Positions 12,071 to 23,840 of a stretch of 64,000 nucleotides of DNA are shown here, piece after piece. The stretch spans positions 124,001 through 188,000 of the forward strand of contig JAUTDP010000012.1 in NCBI GenBank assembly GCA_033439795.1, written 5' to 3'. The position numbers and the translations under genes were made by a program. This DNA comes from Sordaria brevicollis (lineage: Eukaryota > Ascomycota > Sordariomycetes > Sordariales > Sordariaceae). Under the pieces are notes generated by a model. The model worked only from the letters and a program-made list of their open reading frames with translations. It searched no databases and was not told the origin of the DNA. Each line of letters begins with the position of its first letter. Position 1 is the stretch's first letter.

Positions 12071-12559
12071 GGTCTATACTTTTGTACTTCGCTAAGAAGC
12101 CCCTTAGAAGGGCTATAAAATACTATATAAAGTTTAAATTTTGCCGTTTTTTGGCGGTTAGGATAAGGTTTTGAAATAAGGGCCCCCCCCTTATTTTGAA
12201 TTTTATTTCAATAAAATCCGTAAAATTTATATTAAATCAATAAAAATTGTATATACTATTAATACTTTCGATATTATTTATACGTAATAATATTATTATA
12301 ATATTTTATTAATTTAAATAAATTTCCTTCGTATATACTATAGTATTAAGTCTTTGAATATAGGGATTGCCTTATTATCGATTGTATTAGGTAATTTATA
12401 ACGGTAAATTTATCGATATTCGTTTATTTGCGGAAAGATTATATAACGGGTTAATAAAATAATTTAAAGATTTATTTAAAATAAATTAATATATTTTCGA
12501 TTAATTAATTAATTAATTAATAATATATATTAACTTATAACCGTCGCGGTATTAATTTA

Positions 12560-13300
12560 TTAATTAGAAGGTAATAGTCGCGTTATATATATTAATATAA
12601 AGCGCTTCTTAGCGGTACGCTTTATATTATTTCTAAATTGATTAAAATAATATATATAAAATAATAAACGATATACTCCGCTAGTTTATTATTTTATATA
12701 AAGCGTTTATATAATTATTAGAAGATAATTAGTTAAATTTATATATCGAATTCAATTCGAAGTATAACGCTTTTAACGGTTATATAGGCGCTATCGACGG
12801 AATTTATATAAATACCTTTATTAAATTAAAATATATAATACGTTAATACGACCGTAATAGACGTATTACGTAGAATATATTTACCGCTATTAAATTCGAT
12901 AGGTCTTTTAATTACATTCTAGCGGAGGTAAAAGGATCGATTAATAACGCCTCTTTAATAGCGTAAACTTTTGCGCATTCGTTTTATATATTACGAGGTT
13001 ATTATTATTTTACTAATTTTAAATTTATAATAAAGTAAGGTTTAGTATTTCCTTTTTTAAATATTAAATATTATTTATAAAATTAGAAGATAGGAGGGAG
13101 GAAATTAAAAATTAAGAAGGAGTTGTATAATTTACGTTATATTCGATTGCGGTCTATTATAGAGTATACTTTTAATTATATAAAAAAAAATATAAAGGAT
13201 AATAAGGGAAATAAAGTTCGAGTACGATATAAAATATTAAAAGGATATTATATATATTATAATTAGTATTTATAATTTCTTATTATTATTAAAGAACGCG
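12560..13300 (+). pseudogene. PIF/Harbinger-type (DDE_4) transposase relic
   Basis: Read on + with many in-frame stops. A frame near 12,775-12,960 gives IGAIDG (first catalytic Asp at about 12,796) followed by a stretch spaced like the family's NRR-T-N core and a FNYILA-VKGSINNAS segment. Further on, LVFPFLN precedes KYYL, and at about 13,098-13,185 ELYNLRYIRLRSIIEYTF matches the ELxNLRHxxLRxxIERxF block that holds the catalytic Glu in HARBI1-like transposases. Stops are TAA/TAG where the family has Gln or Trp, as RIP would produce. No intact frame remains. Confidence 0.75.
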
Positions 13301-13789
13301 GGGTAATCGAATTTAAAGGATAAAATTATAGAGAAAATTCGTAGTCGCGCGGCGAAGGTAATTGTTACTTAAAATTTATATTATATCCGTTATTTAATTA
13401 CGCTCGTAAATTAGGATAATTAGAAGTAATATTTACGTAAGAATAGGGGAGATAATAATAATAATAAAATTATTAATAATAATAATAAAGATAATAATAA
13501 GAAAGGTAATGTAAATAAATAGAGAGAGGGTAGAAGGTATAGTAGGGGATAGGGAAAGATGGAAATTTTCGAGCAAATATAGTAATAAGGTTATTTAAAA
13601 AAAATAGAATATTTATTATTTTTTTATAGAGTGCGTACAATTATTTGAAAAAATTTGAAATATTTAATATTTTTCTAAATATATATAATTATTTGTAATA
13701 TTTATATTTTTTTTTTTTTTTTTTAAAATGGAGCTAATCTATATAAAAAAAATCAAATAATCGTATATATATATTATTCAATCCTCTTC

Positions 13790-14110
13790 ATCCCCCTTCC
13801 ACTTTTATATATATAATTATTTTATTTTATTATTTACGCTATTATATTTAACCGCCCTTATTAGCCTTTTTTCGAAATAATTTATTACGATTATTATTTC
13901 TTCCGCCGTAATCTTATCCGTAAACCTCTTATTAATATTAATAATTACCTTTTAAAAATTTGCCGCGCTCGGTAGCCCTACGAGGAGAGACGCTATATTT
14001 ATTAGCGACTTTTTAAATTCGTCGACGATATATAAAAATAATAAAATAAAAGCCCGAAACGTTCGCCTACTTTTAATTGATATAACGTTTTTATAATTAA
14101 CGGTAAGCGG
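13790..14110 (-). pseudogene. Ruined second gene in the PIF-like region, unknown product
   Basis: On the minus strand a frame stays open for about 90 codons with one stop and has coding character (VDEFKKS, RFTDKITAEE, NYFEKRL). PIF/Harbinger elements usually carry a second gene for a Myb/SANT DNA-binding protein; I see no clear Myb motif, so that role is only a possibility. It is convergent with the transposase. Its 5' part, if any, lies above 14,110 and is unreadable. Confidence 0.4.
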
Positions 14111-15480
14111 GGTATAATTAAGATTAATTTCGCGATTACGTTTCTAGATCGCCGTTTTACGAATTAGAATATTAATAATATTACTTTATTTTTAATTATT
14201 ATTTTTATTAGAATTATTACTAATTTATACACGCCGGTTAATAGGATCTTCTTCTCCGCTATTTTCCCCCGCTTTAAAAATATTATAACTTATAATTTTC
14301 TCCCTTTAATATATATTTTTATAAACCGACCAGTTATTTAAAGGGGTTATACGTAATTAATTATAATTTTTCGATTCGGTATTACATTAGGATAAAAATT
14401 TATTTTATATAGTTTTTAAAGCTTTAAGTAAATTAGTTTTTTAATTATACGTTATATTAGAGGTTTTAAAAACGGTTTTTAAAATATAGTATTTCGCTTT
14501 TTCATTATTATATTTAATTTTAATTAATTTAGCGGTCTAAAAGTTACTATACTCTAACCAAATTTGGCGGTAGTTTTTAAATATATATTTTTAAATATTA
14601 CCCTAATTACAGGAATTCTTAAAATTAAAATAGTCTTTACATTTAATTTCTTAAAACTATTTTATAATTTAATCCGTTATAGCGCGGGTATAATTAATAC
14701 GAATCGGTTCGTTAGGCTACGATTATTAAAATTGGGAATCGTTAGTAATTTTAATTCGCTTATATAATTAATTAATAAATTACCTACCTTTTTTTTTTAG
14801 AATATTCGATTAAATTAATTAATTAATTTAATTAGGTTAATAGGATAAAGGAACTTTATTATCGATAATTTAGATTACGTTAAATTTATTACTATTAACG
14901 GTTCTTATAGTATATATAATATATTAATCGATTATAATTATAAATATATTAATAAGTATATTAATAAGTATAAGAGAAAGTATATTTTAATTCTAATAGT
15001 TTTAACTTTAGTAATTCTAACTATAATAATTTTAATTCTCGTTTAATAAATTGGGCTAATATATTTACGAATTGAAAGAGGGATTAATTTAAGAGTATTC
15101 AATTTACTAGGAGTATTCGATTTACTAAGTATAGGGTTATTAAGTATAGGGTTTAATTAGCTTATTACTATACGTAATAGGATTATTATTATAATTAAAA
15201 TATTTAATAATAATTATTCTCCAATAGGCCGCCGGTAATATAAATAGGTTAATTGTATCCTCGTATAGATCGTTAGTATTTATAGCGTTCTTATTATTAA
15301 TATAGCTAATTTGGCTAGTAAAATTAACCGTTGTATAATAATAATAATATAATAGTAAAGATATACCGAGGTACGTATCCCCTTGTAAGGCGGTGAGCCG
15401 GGAGTTAATTAGCTAATTAGATTTGTTTAAATCTATAGAGTAAATTTCGTATGCAGTATAATTAGGTAATCCTACCCTCC

Positions 15481-16565
15481 AAAACCCATTAGAAAGTATT
15501 AAAATCCATAGAATGAGACCTCCTTATCCTGAAAAAGATTATACCCCAAGATGTCTTTCAGGACATTCCAGAATCTCTGCGTTCCCGGCAATCTCACTAG
15601 TCAGGGGTATCAACCACCCACACACCAGGAATGTTACCCAACAACAACATTTTACAGCCTCAAGCCGGGTTACCGTACGACGTCGTTTGTTGTTCTCCTA
15701 CTTAATCGGCTTGCCCGGACATAGACAAGTCCAAGGCGTTGTAACGGTCATGCCGTGCAACACCATAACGACAAGTCTTGACCTGCGATGGCTAGTACAG
15801 TGATGCATAACACCGGAGTATCAGATGAACTCATCAGGGCTAAACATGGATTCTCAAATTCCGGGTTTGGCGAGGTGCTCGGACGTTGCAGAATCCAGGC
15901 ATGAAAGCATGTCATGCTTCCTGTAATGTCGAATGAACAACATCTATATACATATTGGAAACGCGGAAAGAACATGCCCGTTCGAAAGCAAGTCCCTACA
16001 TGGATTAGTCTGCAGGTACACACATTGTGATGAGCGGCAAGAACCCTGAACATGCTCATACAACTGTTGACCTGACGAGCATTATGAAATGGTTGGATGG
16101 CGGATTCTCTACTTCACACAGCAAACCCCAAGGTTGGCATTCTATCAACTGTACAGTATAAGGATTTACACACCCTCTTGAGTCTTCCATGTTCGACATA
16201 TCTTTTATCTTTCCAACACCGAAAAAAAGTCTCCTTGTCACAAGCAAGCGGGGCTTCCACATGGGCGCATCTTGCATTAGGGCCAAATGCCCACGTGCAA
16301 AAAGTCAATTGCGAGAGGGGCATTTTCGTTCTATTCTTTCCACCGTTTCTCTCCATGTTCCATTTCTTTTGGTTTCTTGAGGTTACTTTCAAAGATATCC
16401 TACATACTACCTACCAAAGCTTCTCATCATTTCGACACATCATTTCTATCTGCATTCCAGAGTCTTGAGAATCTTTGAACTGGAGCAAGTGAAAAGATTC
16501 ACAATGTTGCCATCTCCCGAGAATATTTGGTGTCTTTGCGTCCACAAGACTTTAAGAATCCCAGC
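15481..16565. other. Balanced-composition island between two RIP blocks, no gene seen
   Basis: About 1.1 kb of non-RIP sequence flanked on both sides by AT-rich blocks. Open frames are short and overlapping with no recognised domain. It probably is ordinary intergenic DNA separating two independent insertions. Confidence 0.55.
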
Positions 16566-16632
16566 CGTTCCCAAACTCAAACGCCTGTGCAGTCTTGGCG
16601 GGAGGGGGTGTGTGCGCGTATACACAATAACG
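16566..16632 (+). repeat. Left terminal inverted repeat
   Basis: Begins CGTTCCCAAACTCAAACGCC and continues through GGCGGGAGGGGGTG. It matches the reverse complement of 20,927-20,993 with seven transitions only. Both repeats keep normal GC content while the interior does not. Confidence 0.9.
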
Positions 16633-16749
16633 CAAACTGGCCACTTTTTTGATTTTTGACAAAATAATACTATCGATTATTATTAAAATTAGCCAAAACT
16701 GCTGTAAAAAAACCGTTTATTAATATAATAATATTATATCTATTATTTT

Positions 16750-17950
16750 TAGTATTTATATTATCTTTTTTATTATTATCGATATAGTGCGCTATTTAAA
16801 TGTCCGTTAGAAGGTATTAGTTACGATAATATTAGTAAATAACGAATACCCTAACGAAATCGCTACCGCCGTTAATATTTTTATAAAGAGTGTTTAAAAG
16901 TATAAAAATACTTTTAAGGATATTAATAAAGTATTTTTACCTTTAAAAGTACCTTAGAACGCTAGAAAATTTTTAATATAAACGCTTAAAATACGTTTAT
17001 TATATTATTTATATAGTAAATATTATATTAATTAATATTATAGAAAGTTATAGAGTTTTTTATCGTAAAACCCGATTTATATTTCGATAAAATTTATACC
17101 TTTTTAGCCGATAAGTACGACGTATACGTTTCGAAGGAGACCGTACGAAAATATCTCCGATAAAATAAATAGAAAAAAAAATAATTCTATTTTAAAATAT
17201 TATAATAATTTCCCGTTTTAATTATAAATTAGTATATAAAAATATCCTTATTTATTATAAAGATGTTCGTATTTTATAATAAATTTAGTATAGATCGAAG
17301 GGATAGAGTTCGTTATATTAGTTAGGCGCCTAAAAGCGTTATTACGATAGTTTCTAGCCGATTCGAGCGCGGTAAACGGTATTACCTCCTTTTAGCCATT
17401 AATATAAATAATATATTCAATTTATTAATATTCTAAGGTATAACGAATTCTGTTAATTTTTAAGAATAAATAGTAGAAAAGTTATTATTAAATATAAATT
17501 TATTTCTTAATTATAATAGTATTTTAATAATAAATAACGCTAATTAATACTTTCGAACCCAATTCTAATATATATATACTTAAAAGGGGGTTCTATTATA
17601 GTATTTGCCGTTATATTCTTTTAAATTTAACTTTATAGAAGTATATTTTAGCGATTTTAAATAGTAATTTAAGAGGGTATATTATAATAAGGGTAGTAAT
17701 AATATTACGGAGGAAGATTTCCCCGATTTTTTGAAAAAAATAACGTTTAATGTAGAGGCGCGTATATAATAAATCCGTAATTATTATAAGAATGCGAAAT
17801 TGGTAATAAATAAATTTAATAATTTTAATAAGGATTATTAGTAAATATATACTAACGAATTAGTAAAATATAAGTAATATAGTATAATAATTGGGAGGAG
17901 GTAAGAGGGAGAATGAAAGAGAGTACGTATATTTTATTATATATTATAAT
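16750..17950 (+). pseudogene. Tc1/mariner-superfamily (DDE_3) transposase relic
   Basis: The + strand shows the order of motifs of fungal Tc1-like transposases in a frame broken by stops. IDRRDRVR, then RFERGKRYYLL, appear at about 17,285-17,400; SILIINNA at about 17,515-17,545 stands where the family has its second catalytic Asp (LDNA-like); and YLPLYSFKFNFIEVYF at about 17,605-17,650 stands where the family has LPPYSPxxNPIE, the third catalytic residue. Pro codons changed to Leu/Ser and Gln codons to TAA/TAG fit RIP. An N-terminal helix-turn-helix is expected around 16,780-16,950 but is not readable. Confidence 0.8.
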
Positions 17951-19249
17951 AATAAATATTTATTAAGGTACTAAAGTATATTAAATTTAATATTAGAGTT
18001 AGAGTTAGTAATTATTTATATAATAATATTAAAATATTGGAAACCCCCTTTTTTCCTTATAATTCGATTCGAAATATTATTAGTCGTTAATATTATTAAT
18101 AATAATATTATTAATTATAGAGGTAAAGGCTCGTATAATTTTATATTCGAGCGCGGTTGTATTAATACTAGTGGTATATAATATATAGCTAATTTAGGTA
18201 TTTAAAATATTATATTAATTAATTAGGGAGTATAATAGTAATTAGGGGTAGTATATTATAGATATTATTTTAAATAGCGAATATAGTATATTCCTTTTTA
18301 AGGAAATCTTTAATTTTATTTTTAAAAGTAATATAAAAAGTAAGAGAGAATTTTAATATAATATATTATTCTATTAATTAATCTTTAAGCGTTAATATAT
18401 CGTGCGGCGACCGCGGGTATTGCAATTTATTACGCAATTTTATTAATATTTTATATACCCGTTTAATTTTTATTATATATTTAACGTAATATATCCGGTA
18501 AAAAGTTTTAAAAAATTTTATAATTAGTTTTTTTATTATACGATTAAGTAGTATAAGCGGTGGCGGCGAAGATAATGTAGTTATAGAATCGATAATTTCG
18601 TCGTCGTTAGTAATAAATGGTAGTATTATTAATAGCGGGGTTTAATACGTAATAGAGAGGGGAATTGTATTAATATATAACGACGGTGGTAAATTGGTTA
18701 TAATTATAATAGCGCGCTTTGCCGCTAAAATCGTACGGTTAATAGGCTCTTTATAAAACGAGGTTATAAAATAATTAAATATAGTATTTATAAATTCGAT
18801 TATTATTATTTTATTTAGTAATAGGAGTAATTAATTAGTAATAATTAAATTAATAACCGTTATAAATGTAGCGCTAATAGTAAATTTAGTAGCTATAGAA
18901 TTATTAATATATATTAATAAGAAGGGAGGGTAATAATAATTAGGGAAGTAATAACCGTAATTATAATATAATAGTAGTGGTTAATATAGGGGAGGGTATG
19001 AGGGATAATTACTTAGCCTATTATAATTAAATAAAGGGTTTCGAAATTCGTTTAATATTATTTATAGAAGATTAAAAGTATTTATATTATTAACGTTATT
19101 ATTATTACTATTTACGTTATTTATAATATTAATATTAACGCCGCTACTACGCTTATAAGATTTTAATATATTAACGCCGTTATTATTAATATTAATATTA
19201 TTAGCGGTAATATTTTATTTAAATATTTCTTTTAGAATATCCGCGGGTG

Positions 19250-20645
19250 GATTAATAGTAATAACTTTTCTTAATTAGATTGCGTACGTTTATTTATTAA
19301 TTTATTTAAAGGAGAGGTTGTAATAATTTTTTTTACCTTTGATAATATAATATAGTTATTATTCGATAGTTTTATTATAATTTCTATATTTAAAACCGAA
19401 ATTATAGGTCTACGTTTGTAAAAGTATTATATATATTAACCGGCGTAGTTTTTAATTAGTGAGCGCTTCCTCTTCTTTATTCGTTAATTTGGTTTTATAT
19501 ACCTCTTTTAATATAGTATTTATAATTATCCGCTATAATTTTTCTATAGTATTATTACCGGGGGTATATAAAGTTCAAAATAATTATATAGTAAGAGTAG
19601 TTATTTATATAATTACGAAGGGATTTATAAGGCCGTAGGAAGGAATAAGTATTAACGGTTCTATAATTATAGGAGTAGGGGATAATTATAATTATATAGG
19701 GTTATTAATAGGTAATTTAATTAAGCGAAATTTGAAAGTAATAATAAATATACTATATTAGGCCGTATAGCGAATATACGATTTTATAATAGAATTATAA
19801 TCGAATTTATTATAATTATCGGTAAAGAGGCTATTTACTATAGTATAAATATATATTATAATATAGTTTTTATTATTATTATTGTAAATAATAGTATTAT
19901 ATATGATATTATATAGTATAATCTATTATTTAATATTAGCGGCCGCGGCATTTTCGATAACTTCTTATATATAATTTGCTTATAGCGTTCGAATTTCCCT
20001 TAGTAGAAATATATTAAATCGCTATATATAGAACTCCTTATTTTTTAATTTAATTTTTACTTCTTTATACGCGCCGCGGTTTTAAATAGAAGGGGGTTTA
20101 TTACGTATATTAATAATATACGACCTAATTATAGTAAATTCTATTTAAATAAATAATAAATAAATAAGTTTATTAGGTTTTAGAAGGGGGGTAATAGCTT
20201 TACGGCGCTAATTTATTTTCGAAGGGAGGGTTATAATTCATTTAATTAAAGAAATAAAGTTATTATCGTTATCTTTAAAATAAATAAAAGATATATTAAT
20301 AACCGTCTTTTTAAGGGTTAACCGAATAAAGAGCTTTTATTCGTTTTTATTGTTAAGGTTAAAGAGGTTTTTAATATTATTAAATAATTCGATAAATTCG
20401 TCGGTCGATTTAGGAAGAGAGGAGGGTAACGGTTTATTATCGATTTCGATTTCTATTTTTAATTTTAGGGTAGGGTCTTTAGCCTTTTCCTTCCTTTTTT
20501 TAATAGCGGCGGCGGGCTTCTTTTTAAGGGTAACTTTCTTCTTAGGGGTAGTTTTCTTTTTAAAGTCGGCTTTCTTCTTAGGGGCGGCCTTTTTAAATAG
20601 ACCGGCGATAGCCTCCTTTATTTCGATTAAAGTACAATTTTTTTT
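19250..20645 (-). pseudogene. Ruined lysine-rich gene inside the TIR element, unknown function
   Basis: The minus strand from about 20,645 down stays open for about 100 codons. It has repeated basic triplets (KKAAPKKKADFKKKTTPKKK) followed by KSTDEFIELFNNIKNL. After scattered stops, further coding-like helical stretches occur near 19,430-19,570 (TIEKL, NTILKEVYKTKLTNKEEEAL). Stops fall where Gln, Trp or Arg could have stood. I recognise no domain; the basic N-terminal tail suggests nucleic-acid binding. It is convergent with the transposase, within the same inverted repeats, so it may be an accessory or cargo gene, or belong to a nested element whose ends I cannot see. Confidence 0.5.
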
Positions 20646-20926
20646 TTAGGGTAGGTGGATACGCGTTGTAAAATTAACGGGGTTTTAGGATTAATTTAAT
20701 CTTCGTTGAAATAGACCGAAGTGGTATTATTGTAACGAGTACGCTTCTTAAGTTGGGTTCTAAGGATAGATTTAAGCAGTATTATAATAAAAATAATAAA
20801 AATAATTAAAGATAATAGCGATAATAATTTATTTACTTTCTGGAATGAAAATGTAGTCGTTAGGCTTCGATTCTATATAGAAATGATTAAAAACGAATAA
20901 GTTTTACAATTTTTACGAAGATGTGT

Positions 20927-20993
20927 TGTTGTTGTGTGTGCGCGCATATACCCCCTCCCGCCAAGATTGCACAGGCGTTTGAGTTTGGGAACG
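20927..20993 (-). repeat. Right terminal inverted repeat
   Basis: On the minus strand begins CGTTCCCAAACTCAAACGCC, the mate of 16,566-16,632. Confidence 0.9.
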
Positions 20994-21989
20994 AGTTTAA
21001 TGAAGAGCGTTCTGGCTTGTCCAATAATACAAAATCAATATGGGTTTTTGCAGCAGATATTCCGAGCTCTTCCGCAAGCGAGGCCGAGAACGTCGCCGGC
21101 CACCTACCTTATCTGGAGACCCAAGCGGGGTTGAGTATCAAATGTCAGAAACTGGCACATTGTCACTAACAGCTGTAGGTGAGTGTGACTAACAAATCTG
21201 GTATCACCCTCAACATCTCAGTCTTGATACCCAATGCCACCACTCTCAAGGTGCCACTGCCAATGGCACAATGCAGTGAAACAGAGAAGGAAAGCTGCAC
21301 GCAATCCAAACTGAAGCAGGTCGAACGAGCCAAGCCCAGGGCGGTTAGGACCACTGCATCACCACTTATTTTATAAGTCGGCCTGTTCCTCTTCTTCTCC
21401 ACTTGGTAGCATGAGATGGTTTGTCCCCTCTTCCCGTCAGCTTCCCTTCCATCCAAACCCTCCCGCTCAGTCTTTTCTCCGGTTGTGCGGCCCAAACCCA
21501 TTTCCATACGCTACGCACTTGCAGGAACATCACGTCTGCCGCCATCAATCGCGCTACTGTACGGCCTTGCAGCGTTGCCTGGATGACAGCTGTGCAGTGG
21601 AATCAGCAAAAGGCCGAATGACGTGCAGCTATTTGCGTTAAACACTAGCACCTGGCAGCAACGAACCCATGATCCTTCCCCGCAACTCCAACGGCGATTT
21701 GCAGACTACGTCACAGTTTCCCACCTTGCACCTACTCATCCGTCCTTACTTGGAAACACGTCTGTGAGCTCACGGACCGCATCATACAAACAACATCCAA
21801 CGCCTTGCTTTTGACCTAGAAACCATCCTTCGAATACATCTCCCGTCAAGCATATCGGCTTGCCGGTCTTACCTCTAGTCGCCGGGGATATCCTCACTCT
21901 AGCTGCACATATACGGTGCATCGCGCTCGCTCAAAAGGTGCCACAGCCACAGCTCCCACGCATAAATTTCGCTGTTCCTGCTCGAGTCA
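20994..21989. other. Intergenic region, promoter of the three-TM protein gene
   Basis: About 1 kb of balanced sequence between the TIR element and the ATG at 21,990, with short shadow frames only. Confidence 0.55.
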
Positions 21990-23840
21990 ATGGCAGACGC
22001 AACGGCGCCCGGACTCCATGACAGAAACGCCGCCAAACTTTCATCCGATTCACCATCCGCCAAACCTCCGAAAATGGCCACAGTAACCTCTCCCACCGAT
22101 ACCGAGGCGACGCCTGCTATGTCGCCGTCCACTCCCGATATTCGCCCGGTCCGCCGGGCCGTGACCGTCGACGAAGGCTCCTACCAAGCCCAACTTCGCC
22201 GTCGCAACATCAATCCTCAATCTACCCCGGAGACTCCGTTTGGCGAGTTCAGAAGACGCAGCTCAACGTTTTCCGACTACAGTCTAGATGCTGCAAGAAG
22301 GAACCTTCAGCAAGAGATTCTAAATCCGGCCAGCTACGCTTCCGATGAACAGGGTCCTTCAGAATCCTCCACAATGCCTTTGGCATTTGCGCTACTACCA
22401 GCCGTTGCAGGCATGTTTCACCACAAGGGAAGCGACTTCATTACTGATATCATTATGATTGTTCTCGCCGCCGTCTTTTTGCATTGGTCACTCACAGTTC
22501 CTTGGTAAGCTCCTGGATGTATCCTGGTACGGCGATCGGCGTCTCTTACTAACACAATCACAATGCACAGGAACATGTACAAATCTGCGCAGCAGGTGCG
22601 CATAGAAAACGAACAAATGGCCGAATCAGCCCTCGATGAAGATGGAACATCACCACCGGAAACACCCCTCCAGACACCACCAGGGGAGGCCGAAGAACCA
22701 CGTACACCACTCGAAAGCAAACATGCCACATCGTTGAGCGAGGAAGAAACTAGGCTAAACACTCCCGAGCCACCTATTGCCCACAAACACAGACACCATA
22801 GCTCTCGTCATGCCCGCCGTGTTCACAAAGCTCTGGGCGAGCTTTATACGATTGAATCGCTCGCCCTGGTACTATGCTTTGTCTCTCCCATAATGATGGC
22901 ATACTTGCTCCAGATAATGCGCAACCAGTTCAAATCTGAGGGCGGGCTTGTCTCTGACTTTTCCTTGACGCTATACATCCTTGCCGCCGAAGTTCGGCCT
23001 TTTTCGCATCTCATCAAGCTTGTTCAAGCACGCACGTTACATCTCCAGCGCATCGTTCACAAGAACCCGTATTCCGAGTCGACCGTGGTCCCGGCCAAAA
23101 TGCAGGAGATTATGGACCGACTGAACGAGCTGGAACAGCGCACTGCGGGCTCGAACCCCTTGAACGGGAACTCGGACAACAACGGACAAAGCGACGCCTC
23201 GGAAGGGGGCCAGGATCAGCAGAGCTTGAACCCCAAGGTCCGCGACGGGATGGTTCGCGAAGTTCGCAACACGATTCAACCGGATCTGGACGCGCTCAAC
23301 CGCGCAGTCAGACGCTACGAGAAGAAGGCTACTGTCCTCGCTTACCAGACAGAAGCGAGGTTGGGCGCGCTAGATGGTAGGCTGAACGATGCCATTGCGC
23401 TGGCGGCCGCTGCGGCCAAGGCTGGAGGGACCGGTGGTAGACCGAACGGAAACAACAATCGCACAAAGGGCTCTAATAACGGATTTAGTTTGCTCGGCAT
23501 GGTTGCGCGGGCACTGGATAATATCCTCTGGGCAGCCATGGTCCCGTTTCAGGCATTGTTGGGTTTTGTTGTGCTGTTTCCGCTGAGGGCAGTCGCAGGA
23601 TTCTTGAAGGGTGTAACTGGAGGGGGCAGTAGGAGCCGGGTCGCCGCTGCTAAGGTTAGTGGCACCGGCAACGTGGGTGGCTCGAGAAAAGGAATGAATG
23701 GAAATGGATATGCGACCGGACCTGGCAATGCCACAGGATACCCCCCATACGCTAGCGGTAGCGCTGAGTATGGTTACTCGGCGAGTGGGAGGAGGACGGT
23801 ATCAGGAAGTGGCGGCGGCGCGCGGTATTCTAGGAGGTGA
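21990..23840 (+). CDS. Conserved-type fungal membrane protein of unknown function
   Basis: Exons 21,990-22,504 and 22,571-23,840 join across a 66-bp intron (donor GTAAGC, branch ACTAAC, acceptor CACAG) splitting a Trp codon; 594 residues. The N-terminal 125 residues are polar and Ser/Thr/Pro-rich. Hydrophobic stretches lie at about 131-171 (two short helices, LAFALLPAVAGMF and IIMIVLAAVFLHWSL), 263-290 (ESLALVLCFVSPIMMAYLLQ) and 474-520 (NILWAAMVPFQALLGFVVLF). Between them is a Pro/Thr/Glu-rich loop, a His/Arg-rich patch (HKHRHHSSRHARR) and a coiled-coil-like segment (QEIMDRLNELEQR). The C-terminus is Gly/Ser/Tyr-rich. I do not recognise the family; it looks like an organelle or ER membrane protein. 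Confidence 0.85.

Larger units (their letters stand above)
12070..15480. mobile_element. AT-rich block A: RIP-degraded PIF/Harbinger-like DNA transposon region
   Basis: About 3.4 kb of TA-rich DNA with CpG retained and CpA/TpG nearly missing, the footprint of RIP. It contains a ruined DDE_4 transposase on + (about 12,560-13,300) and a ruined reading frame on - (about 13,790-14,110 and probably beyond). I could not identify terminal inverted repeats or a target duplication, so the limits are compositional only, and more than one element may be present. Confidence 0.75.
16566..20993. mobile_element. RIP-degraded 4.43-kb Tc1/mariner-type element with 67-bp terminal inverted repeats
   Basis: The block is bounded by inverted repeats 16,566-16,632 and 20,927-20,993, which agree at 60 of 67 positions; all seven differences are C/T or G/A transitions. 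The interior is AT-rich with CpA/TpG depletion. It carries a ruined DDE_3 transposase on + and a ruined lysine-rich gene on -. No TA or other target-site duplication is evident at the ends. The size is large for this superfamily, where 1.3-2 kb is common, because of the extra 2.7 kb beyond the transposase. Confidence 0.8.

Noticed and set aside
12180..12200. Short palindrome-like GGGCCC stretch as a possible transposon terminus
   Set aside because: No matching inverted copy was found near 15.48 kb, so it cannot be called a TIR.
20350..20649. 99-codon hydrophobic open frame on +, looking like a membrane protein
   Set aside because: It is the reverse complement of the lysine-rich minus-strand frame; Phe/Leu runs are AAR codons read backwards.
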